Below are positions 16,831 through 23,501 of a stretch of DNA of 23,501 bases, piece by piece (the stretch's first letter is position 1; each line of letters starts with the position of its first letter). The DNA lies in the NCBI GenBank assembly GCA_023091735.1, contig JALKBU010000818.1, forward strand, positions 1 through 23,501. The letters are read 5' to 3'. Below the pieces are notes generated by a model. The model was given only the letters and a program-made list of their open reading frames with translations. It had not been told where the DNA came from and searched no databases. Source of the stretch: Trichomonas tenax. Taxonomy: Eukaryota > Parabasalia > Trichomonadida > Trichomonadidae. Both the position numbers and the translations under genes were made by a program.

Positions 16831-17808
16831 ACAGAAGAAAAGCCAAAATTAACACCAACACAATTAGTTCAATTAACAATCAAACAGATCCAAGATATTG
16901 TTAAATCAAATCCAGATCCCAAATCTTTTGATGACAGAATCATCGAAAATCTCGAATTATACCTGAATAATGATGATTTCTTCTCATTGCCGACATCCGT
17001 TATAGGGCGTGTTTTTACAACAGCCAGTAGAATAATGACACCGGCAGAAGCTAACAGAGCCTTAAAATTACATATGAAATATTTAGGACCTTCAGGAATC
17101 AACCTTTTAATGTTCATAAACTGCGGAAATATCTCCGGAGGTGAAGCAATCGAAGCTTTGGAAGGAATTGAAGGATTTCCAATAATTTCGCAATTAATAA
17201 CACAACAATTTCTATCTCCTGCTCCATCAAAGAGTTTAAGAGTTCAGGATTTGGAAGCGGATATCAACAAATTGAAGAACACAATTTCAGCGCAAAACAA
17301 GAAAATTCAAGAAAACGCTGTTAAAGCGGAAGACATCAAGAATCAAGTAGAAGAACTCGAAAAATTCAAAAAGGCGAATAAATGGTGGCCACAAGAATAC
17401 AAAGAACTCAAAGAAAAATATATTCAAGATAAAAAACTCAACGAGAAGCTTACAGCAGATGACAATAAATGGAAAACAGCTGCGTTCACGAGTCCGGTTC
17501 TTAAACCAAAGAACTTCATAAGCGACATTTTCCAAGCAATTGAAGCGAATGATGTTGCAAGTGTCGAATATATTGTTGAAACAGATACAAAAGCAGTCAA
17601 TATGGAACGCGATGGCGATTTCTTGGATACTTGGACGCCTCTTCTTTTAGCTTGTAAAACAGGAAACTTTGATTTGGTTAAAATCCTGGTTGAACACGGC
17701 GCTGATGTCAACAGACGTGTGCAGCACGGAACACCGCTTTCTTATGCTTCTAAAACAGGAACTGGAATTTATCAATATCTTATTGATAACGGAGCTACAA
17801 GAGAATAA
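16828..17808 (+). CDS. Coiled-coil and ankyrin-repeat protein
   Basis: A 326-residue intact protein. Residues 1-135 are helical and unrecognised (LTPTQLVQLTIKQIQDIV; ALKLHMKYLGPSGINLLMFI). A coiled coil follows at about 140-215 (RVQDLEADINKLKNTISAQN, with heptad-like leucines and many Lys/Glu). The C-terminal 95 residues hold three ankyrin repeats: ISDIFQAIEANDVASVEYIV, WTPLLLACKTGNFDLVKILV ending EHGADVN, and GTPLSYASKTGTGIYQYLI ending DNGATRE. This layout recurs widely in the trichomonad ankyrin superfamily; members probably bind proteins, and no enzymatic residues are seen. There is no signal peptide or membrane span. The stop codon lies inside TAAA, the tetranucleotide reported as the trichomonad polyadenylation signal. 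Start supported by the TGTGAC-N6-ATG context. Confidence 0.9.
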   Translation: MTEEKPKLTPTQLVQLTIKQIQDIVKSNPDPKSFDDRIIENLELYLNNDDFFSLPTSVIGRVFTTASRIMTPAEANRALKLHMKYLGPSGINLLMFINCGNISGGEAIEALEGIEGFPIISQLITQQFLSPAPSKSLRVQDLEADINKLKNTISAQNKKIQENAVKAEDIKNQVEELEKFKKANKWWPQEYKELKEKYIQDKKLNEKLTADDNKWKTAAFTSPVLKPKNFISDIFQAIEANDVASVEYIVETDTKAVNMERDGDFLDTWTPLLLACKTGNFDLVKILVEHGADVNRRVQHGTPLSYASKTGTGIYQYLIDNGATRE

Positions 17809-18517
17809 AGTTTTGCTAAGCAATGGCAGCAAGACTATCTCATTTTGTTACTTTGATAAATATTATATATTTCCAAATTGAAACATTTTTCCAATTAACG
17901 AATTAAATCACCGTGAACCAAATACATATGTCTGGAATTGTAATTAATAGTGCTGCTTTAAAAGATTTAAAAAAATGAATTCAAAGAATTTGTTTTCTAT
18001 TTATTTAACATCAAACTTATGATATATATTCTGTAAGCAAAGGGCTTCTATATGCAATATACTCCTAGGCATAAATCCAGATTTTGAATAAAGGTGATGA
18101 TTTCTTCAAAAGTGATTAATATCTATGGTAAGTAACTATATACAAAACATTTATTTATAACATCAATATGCAGTGCATAGCGAAGATGTTATCGAAATGA
18201 AAATTGTTATGAATAGCGATAATGATAACGATTTCTCTCGTTCAGCAATCCAACGAGAATACTCTAAAATTTGACATGTAATTATTTACTTGCTAGATCT
18301 AAAATATATTATTCATTCAAGAAATCTAGTTTTGGATTGATAACCATTAAATTCATATGGCAAAATGTATTCTACAGACACTGTATTATATAATCACATA
18401 TGTATGTGCGAATTAGGCACTTTTTGGCTGCGCGGAAGGAGCAACCCAAGGACCCTTTATAATGTGGTTTGACCCGGAAATTAAAAAAATCTATCTCATT
18501 ATTTTATCGATAAAATT
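17809..18517. other. Spacer between the ankyrin gene and the hAT relic
   Basis: No gene is seen. One ATTTGACATGTAAT copy of the 14-nt motif family lies at about 18269-18282 and CACTTTTTGGC at 18418-18428. The end of the hAT relic at 18518 may mark the edge of inserted DNA, but no terminal inverted repeat was identified. Confidence 0.5.
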
Positions 18518-19330
18518 TCAGGTTTCTGGAGCAGTATCATCATCTTCTAAAGTCATGAGAGAACCTTTTTCTTCTTGCTCAAGATATTTCTCATTAAGTG
18601 TTGAAGCATGAGCACCTTGAGAATCAAAATCACTCCAAGTCAAAACAGGATTTGTTACAGCTGCAAGTTCACGGAGGTACTTGCCCTTCTCTGTCATTAT
18701 TGTAGAAGAATTGTGGCCAGAAAATTCATATTCAGCTTCAGCTCTGATTTCAGCGCGGCCCATGTAGTTAAGCCGAAGGCAAATTTTATTAAAGCGAAAT
18801 TGCCTTCAGTGTTGAAAACATGTGGAATCTCAGATAATATGCCTTGTTCAATAATCATATTCGAGTGAGTCAAGTTGCCATTATCTTTAATTGCAGTGAG
18901 AATGCTTACCAATTATCTGTAACGAGGGTAAACTTCGCAGAAGAGACCTTTTGAGCTTTCTACATAAGAAACAAATCTCTTCAGGGGCTCGAAAATTAAT
19001 TCGAACTGTTTGAAACTCGTAGGGAAGCCGTTGGAAAAATCAATACCTGCATTAACCAACGTACTAACAACATAGCATCGTTCAGTTTTGATCCAAAGAG
19101 GTTGGATCTTGTCGATATGCTTTTCTAACCATGAAAGCATATCGTAAAAATAAATACACCTGGTTACAGGAATATCAGGAACTCTGAGCCCAAGCTCACG
19201 CCTAAAAAATATCACTGAAAGATGTAATCACTTTCTTAACATCATCTATAGAGAGCTTCATTGTTGGAATATTATTTGTGCAATGTTTGATGATGAGATT
19301 GATAAGGTGAGCGACACAGCGAATGCATAC
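18518..19330 (-). pseudogene. hAT-superfamily transposase fragment (broken)
   Basis: Read on the minus strand from about 19330, the frame begins CVAHLINLIIKHC, the conserved hAT 'C-x-AH-x-x-NL' block. It continues PTMKLSIDDVKKVITSFSDI, then after a frameshift near 19200 RRELGLRVPDIPVTRCIYFY and DMLSWLEKHIDKIQPLW (the 'TRW' region, here TRC). It goes on to EPLKRFVSYVESSKG and EVYPRYR, stop at about 18913-18915, then LVSILTAIKDNGN and SEIPHVFNTEG. A further frameshift near 18750 leads to GRAEIRAEAEYEFSG and DDDTAPET with a stop at 18518. The upstream DNA-binding BED finger and first catalytic Asp are absent. The 5' end stops exactly where Maverick polymerase sequence starts. No terminal repeats were found. 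Confidence 0.7.
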
Positions 19331-21574
19331 TTAAAGCCATTCATGGTATCATCAACAGTAAAAACTGATTTCAAAATTTATACTCAAAATTTTTGTTTGG
19401 TTTCATCTGATTCATTCATTGCTGATTGGATTGAGTGGTTATTTGAAGTTGCTGCAGAAGTTTCAGAAGCAAATATTAAGCAATACTCTTCATTAAGAAG
19501 TGCCAAGAACTCGGATGAGTTCAATGAATTATTAAATGAAGAATTTAACACTGTCAATGTTATAGGTTTCAACTCTGGAAAATTTGATTTAAACCTCATC
19601 CTTCGTGACTTAAACACAGCAAAATGGAAAATAAAATCTATTATTGATTCCTCATCACAATTTAAACAAGTAACAGTTAATTTTATCATCTAATTGTAAA
19701 ATGTGTGGTAAAGCATTCACATATAACAATAAACCAACATTAGATTGAATAGATAACGAAAAACCACACATAAAAGAAAATTGCCAGTTAATGTGTTGCT
19801 ATTGTAATGTTGTTAAATCAAACAAAGATGAAGCCATACAAAGGTTAAGAATTAATTTGAGAAACTATGCATTCAAAAATGATTTACTCATGACTTTAGA
19901 TTCATTTGAAGCCTACCACATTCTCCGTAATGGTATCACTGGCGGACTCTCTAATGTTCAACATAGAGTCAATCTTAAAGGAATTACACACATTAATAAG
20001 TTATCATATGACCAATTAAATAAAACGGTTTCAAATAAAGACACTGTTAACATAATGACTCACTTTGTGGGTGTTGATTTTAACTCATTATATCCTTCAT
20101 CGTTTTCATCAAATAAGCACGAATTTATTAAATATACGGGCTCTGGACCATATCTTGGCGTAGCCTCGAACCCTGCGGATCAAGGACCCACCAACGGAAG
20201 AATGTACATGCCAGGACGTTTAAATAAGGTTTTAATATGTGATACAGCAACAAAGAAAGCAAAAGCATTAGGCATTATTAGGAGGAAAAATACATTATTT
20301 GTTGCAGAAGTTAAGGGTCACATTGATGAACAATATATTAATGAATACATTAACTTTTGCCCATAATTCGAAACCTTGAGATAACAACAGATGAGAAAAC
20401 AATTGGTTCATTTATGTATAATTACATGAAAACAAACAATTTACCCATTGACCAAAAACAGAGAAAATTAACCCAATTATCAAACACACATAACTTATAT
20501 ATGCCCTTCTCATCCTATTATTTATGGTATCTTATCGATAGATTTCATTTTATCATTGATGATATACAATCATTTTTAACATTTACGAAAAATACATGTT
20601 TTAATACATTTGCGAATGAATTTATGAAAGAAAGACAAAATGCAGAGTTAGAAGGTAATAAAGGAAAAGGTTTATTTTGTAAAATTTCATTAAATGGTTC
20701 ATATGGTTATGATGCATTGAACACCCAAAATTACGCAAAAACCAAAATCATGAATGAGCAAAAAGCACGTGTTGCATGCTTGTCTAACAAATTCAAAAAC
20801 ATCCGTGAAATTGGTGAGGATACTTATCAGGTTATGATGAAAGATAGATTTTATCGCTGTGATACATGTTTACAGGAGGCATTCTTTACTCTTGATAATG
20901 CTAAATATTGGTATTTAGTTTTCATTTATGATTTCATGTATAAGTGCATGGATGTGAATAGATTCCACTTCATAGAAGGTGACACTGATTCCCCATATTG
21001 GGCAATTGCTGGTGATCCATCACTTCCTAACACTCAAGCATTTCAGGCAATCATCAAAAATAAAACATTTTATGATAAATACATTTACCAATTTGCACCT
21101 TTTGATTTCTTCTGTTTTAATGATAAATTCAAACCAAAACTAAATAATAAGGCAGAAGAAAAAGCACATGAAAAGAAATTATTGGGTCTTGCCATCGAAA
21201 AACAGGGTGATAATATGATTGCAATATGTTTTAAATGCTACATATCATTTAATTGTGAATTAGGAACTGGTTCATTTAAACGTAAGAAAAGTCTCATAGA
21301 CTTTTCGCAGGAACATATTGTTCCTTTATCCCTAAAAATGAAGGGTGTATCAATGAAACAAAACAAGCAATTAACATCCGATAAATACCTAAATGTTGTT
21401 AAAAATGGAGTCACTTATGACGGTGAAAATGTAAGTCTTCAATTAAAGAATGGATAAATAACAAGGTTATCAATCAATAAAACAGCATTAACTGGTTCAC
21501 ACACTAAAGCGGTAGTTGATAAAATTGGATGTTGTATGCCTTTCATTTTGGATGCTAAATATGAATTTAATTAA
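19325..21574 (+). pseudogene. Maverick/Polinton family B DNA polymerase (broken)
   Basis: Expected role: protein-primed replication of the element. Visible in order: exonuclease II motif GFNSGKFDLN (19565-19594); a CxxC ... CCYCN zinc-ribbon/HNH-like module (19695-19808); GITGGLSNVQHR before the palm; motif A DFNSLYPS (20076-20099); motif B KISLNGSYG (20681-20707); and motif C GDTD with its DTD at 20981-20989. Breaks: the 5' end, including exonuclease I, is missing at the hAT junction; a frameshift lies at about 19660-19690; TGA at 19746-19748; a one-base deletion near 20356 between YINFCP and IIRNLEI; and TAA at 21455-21457. The same frame then continues RLSINKTALTGSHTK to a TAA at 21572-21574, the usual kind of C-terminus. 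A GC-rich in-frame insert lies at 20138-20197. Family is secure; the product cannot be made intact. Confidence 0.88.
20138..20197. other. GC-rich in-frame insert in the polymerase
   Basis: About 62% G+C (37 of 60) inside A+T-rich coding sequence. It encodes SGPYLGVASNPADQGPTNG between IKYTG and RMYMPGRL. In related polymerases, as I recall them, YTG is followed directly by a glycine and MYMPG, so the segment looks inserted by a multiple of three bases. Confidence 0.5.
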
Positions 21575-21646
21575 TTTCTCGTTGTTATACTCAATTAAAT
21601 TAAAATCTTCCTTCTCATGTTCATCTTTTTTTAAAAAAAAATTAGT

Positions 21647-21672
21647 TCATTAATTTTATTTTTGAATAAATG
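21647..21672 (+). promoter_or_regulatory. Inr-like element at the integrase start
   Basis: TCATTA (21647-21652) matches TCA(+1)YTW and would start transcription at 21649, 21 bases before the ATG at 21670. It follows a T7/A9 run (about 21626-21641). Confidence 0.4.
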
Positions 21673-22959
21673 GATATTGATTTATTGTTTGATAATTTAA
21701 CACGTTATAGACCGTATTTATCATATTATGATTTAAAAGCAAAGCTCCAAAAATATGATCATAACATAACAGGTGATGATATGGATGAGTTATATCAGAA
21801 ATACAAAAATGAAGTTAAAAAGAGACATAATTATGTAATGAATAACATAAAAACTAAAATTAATGATAAAAAATATACACAAGGTAAAACCAAAACACAA
21901 TTGAAACAATTAAAGGATTTCAAAGATCCAATATTAACTGATAAAAATATTGATGAATTGTTTAGACTCTATCAATCACAAACTGGGGTAAAAAATACCA
22001 CTCAGATGGATGACCCTGTGAATAATGCATCATATGATGCATTAGTGAAACCTTCAAAAGTTTCATTATTAACTGAGGCTCAATTGCTAGAATTCATTTT
22101 AAATCAAAAAATAGAAGCATCAAAATATATCAAACCATTATATTCAGCTTATTTAAAACAAATGATCCGTGTGCATCCTGAAATATATAATAAACCACCC
22201 AAATCTAAACAAATTAAAGCTGATAAAATAAAAGTACCAAAACGGCTTGAAAACCTTGAGGACCTTCGTTCGCCCCAAAGGGGCTCAGGGTCATTGTCCC
22301 GTCCTGAACCTCCTAAAATAAATGTATCATCATTTACTATTTCTTACCCATTTCAGTCAGAAAGAAAACAAAAAGATTTTAAGGGTAAATTTGATTTATT
22401 AACTAAACCGAATGACCTAAAGATTCAACCACTAAAAGAAAAATTTAGTCTCCCTTCATTTGCTCCATCACCATATTCATGGGAAATTGATCATTTAGAG
22501 TATTCAAAGGGTCAAATAACTTACTTATTCGCTATAAATATTAATACTAGATATTTATATTGTATTAGGGTATTAAATAAATCTGTACAAGAAACGAGGC
22601 AAGCAATACAATATTTAATAGATCAGGAACAAATCAGATTTAATCACCCAGTTAATAATATCAGAGGTGATGGTGATAGAGGTTTTAAATCAGCAATGAC
22701 TAAATATTTCCCAAACATTAACTTTTACTTTTCATCATCACCATATACATTTCATAATAAAATAGTTGATGCAGTAATGAGAACATTAAGGGATGCATTA
22801 GAGGTTAACGGTCAAATTAACTGGAATGGTAATTATGACTCCATCATTCAACAATTAGTTTATTATTACAATAACACGTGGCATAGAATGAAGTTAGTAA
22901 TAAAATGTTCGCATAATCCACGACTACGCCGTGGCTTCTCCGAACATCTTTTTATGTAA
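21670..22959 (+). CDS. Maverick/Polinton integrase, C-terminally truncated
   Basis: A 429-codon frame. Residues 1-190 are Lys-rich and helical, with no HHCC zinc finger visible. The rve-type catalytic core runs from about 268 to 405: Asp274 in YSWEIDHLEY, second acid Asp334 (or Asp336) in IRGDGDRGF, third acid Asp367 in HNKIVDAVMRTLRDAL, where retroviral integrases have Glu. The core ends NNTWHRMK, as in other Maverick integrases. The next 20 codons (CSHNPRLRRGFSEHLFM) come from a hairpin-forming segment and run to a stop, so the expected C-terminal DNA-binding/chromo-like part is missing. A GC-rich in-frame segment encodes residues about 198-214 (LRSPQRGSGSLSRPEPP). Expected role was insertion of element DNA with a short target duplication; activity is unlikely after truncation. 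Confidence 0.85.
   Translation: MDIDLLFDNLTRYRPYLSYYDLKAKLQKYDHNITGDDMDELYQKYKNEVKKRHNYVMNNIKTKINDKKYTQGKTKTQLKQLKDFKDPILTDKNIDELFRLYQSQTGVKNTTQMDDPVNNASYDALVKPSKVSLLTEAQLLEFILNQKIEASKYIKPLYSAYLKQMIRVHPEIYNKPPKSKQIKADKIKVPKRLENLEDLRSPQRGSGSLSRPEPPKINVSSFTISYPFQSERKQKDFKGKFDLLTKPNDLKIQPLKEKFSLPSFAPSPYSWEIDHLEYSKGQITYLFAININTRYLYCIRVLNKSVQETRQAIQYLIDQEQIRFNHPVNNIRGDGDRGFKSAMTKYFPNINFYFSSSPYTFHNKIVDAVMRTLRDALEVNGQINWNGNYDSIIQQLVYYYNNTWHRMKLVIKCSHNPRLRRGFSEHLFM
22261..22313. other. GC-rich hairpin segment in the integrase linker
   Basis: About 62% G+C (33 of 53) and in frame. It contains the perfect hairpin GCCCC-AAA-GGGGC (22272-22284), preceded by CTTCGTTC. It encodes a Pro/Arg/Ser/Gly-rich linker unlike the flanking Lys/Asn-rich sequence. 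Confidence 0.6.
22905..22947. other. Nested hairpin at the integrase 3' end
   Basis: Outer stem ATGTTCG (22905-22911) pairs with CGAACAT (22941-22947). Inner stem CCACG (22918-22922) pairs with CGTGG (22930-22934) around a 7-nt loop, separated from the outer stem by a symmetric 6x6 internal loop. It interrupts the integrase frame just after the catalytic core and supplies its final residues. Confidence 0.6.
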
Positions 22960-23115
22960 TTACTGAAATCGTAAATTATAAAAACAATAATTTATTAATA
23001 CTAATATTTACGACAGAGTTAATTTTACAAGCTAGGGTCCCCCCATATAGAAAATAAATTTTTGAATTTCTTACAAATTAACGTTAAAATTAATTTTGAA
23101 ACTAATGACTTTATA
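22960..23115. other. A+T-rich start of the Maverick tail
   Basis: No open frame of note. It contains GGGTCCCCCC (23036-23045), an isolated G/C run, and leads into the tandem-repeat block. Confidence 0.5.
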
Positions 23116-23436
23116 AAATTTATTCAGTTTTTGAAAAATAATTTATGACAAACTAACTAAGAAAAGAAAGCGAAAGGAATTTATGAAGTCAGAAATTTGA
23201 AAAATAATTTTAGTGGTTATGAGATAAATTTATTCAGTTTTTGAAAAAATAATTTATGACAAACTAACTAAGAAAAGAAAGCGAAGGGCTTCGCCCCAGC
23301 CCGAAGGGCAAGGATTTGTGGGTAAGGAAATTTTGAAAAATAATTTTAGTGGTTATGAGAGAAATTTGATGTTATACGTTACTTTATAAGTCAAGATTAG
23401 GATTTATGAAGTAAGAAATTTGAAAAATAATTTTAA
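23116..23436 (+). repeat. Two-and-a-half-copy tandem repeat, about 110 bp unit
   Basis: Unit part A (AAATTTATTCAGTTTTTGAA to GAAAGCGAAAGG) is at 23116-23177 and again at 23226-23288, almost identical. Part B (GAAATTTGAAAAATAATTTT then AGTGGTTATGAGA) is at 23192-23224 and 23327-23360, with a third, shortened copy at about 23401-23436. The second unit carries an extra GC-rich hairpin between A and B. Non-coding; it could be subterminal repeat DNA of the Maverick. Confidence 0.9.
23284..23313. other. 22-nt GC-rich hairpin insert with 4-bp flanking duplication
   Basis: The insert occupies 23288-23309 and is flanked by AAGG on each side (23284-23287 and 23310-23313). The first tandem copy has a single AAGG at the same place (23174-23177) and no insert. 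The insert contains CTTCG and CGAAG inverted around an 8-nt C-rich loop. Confidence 0.65.
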
Positions 23437-23501
23437 CATAAACTTATTTAATAAACCCTATACCACGTGTAAACAGTAATGTATGGAGGCATGTAATCAG
23501 T

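Larger units (their letters stand above)
19325..23501 (+). mobile_element. Maverick/Polinton fragment (polymerase B + integrase + repeat tail)
   Basis: Adjacent same-strand genes for a Polinton-type family B DNA polymerase and a retroviral-like integrase are the hallmark pair of Maverick/Polinton elements, which are abundant in Trichomonas. Neither the packaging ATPase, the cysteine protease nor the capsid genes are in the window. The left boundary abuts hAT sequence near 19,325-19,331; the right end is not seen, and no long terminal inverted repeat is recognised. The element is decayed: the polymerase is broken at several points and the integrase lacks its C-terminal part. Confidence 0.8.

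Noticed and set aside
18180..18240. GATAATGATAACGATT as a Myb-type binding site
   Set aside because: Trichomonad Myb sites contain TAACGAT, but one match in A/T-rich DNA with no adjacent intact promoter is not enough.
19283..19324. ATG at 19283 as the start of the polymerase gene
   Set aside because: The first 14 codons are antisense to the conserved hAT block, so this ATG is accidental and the polymerase is 5'-truncated.
1..23501. CRISPR arrays, ribosome-binding sites, rRNA genes
   Set aside because: The content is eukaryotic. No regularly spaced repeat-spacer array and no rRNA-like conserved blocks were seen.

Overview
The window is A+T-rich eukaryotic DNA from a flagellate, most likely a trichomonad (parabasalid) of the Trichomonas/Tritrichomonas type. 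The grounds are compact intron-less genes, very short apparent 5' leaders with Inr-like TCAYTW sequences, trichomonad-style expanded families (ankyrin, BspA-like leucine-rich repeat, beta-helix surface proteins, TLDc), and Maverick/Polinton DNA. The exact species cannot be read from the sequence.

Layout. 1-1066: two broken multigene-family fragments pointing away from each other (beta-helix surface protein on -, ankyrin on +). 1067-3940: no convincing gene. 3941-6704: two intact + strand genes, a PPP-family Ser/Thr phosphatase and an alpha/beta hydrolase. 6727-8460: a BspA-like LRR relic, a pogo/Tigger-like transposase relic and a tRNA-like sequence, followed by an ATTCC-rich repeat patch. 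9167-10339: an intact CDP-alcohol phosphotransferase (last step of PE/PC synthesis). 10719-11600: a second beta-helix surface-protein relic. 11683-13785 (-): KAP3, the non-motor subunit of heterotrimeric kinesin-2. 14237-16246 (-): a B-box/coiled-coil/TLDc protein. 16828-17808: an ankyrin-repeat protein.

18518-23501 is mobile-element territory. A broken hAT transposase on - is joined end to end, near 19,325-19,331, to a broken protein-primed-type DNA polymerase B of a Maverick/Polinton, followed by a 3'-truncated Maverick integrase and a tandem-repeat tail. The polymerase carries palm motifs A, B and C but has two frameshifts and two in-frame stops. It also has a zinc-ribbon/HNH-like module whose expected arginine codon is now TGA.

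The most unusual signals are these. (1) Short, GC-rich, hairpin-forming inserts occur in otherwise A+T-rich Maverick DNA. One is a 22-nt insert with a 4-bp flanking duplication, visible because an empty site survives in a neighbouring tandem copy. (2) A recurrent 14-nt motif TTTACATGYCAAAA has six variants in about 180 bp upstream of KAP3, and elsewhere it is fused to the Inr-like TCACTTTT. (3) Two unrelated genes share the start context TGTGAC-N6-ATG. Intact host genes work in signalling, lipid synthesis and flagellar transport and show no operon-like functional link.
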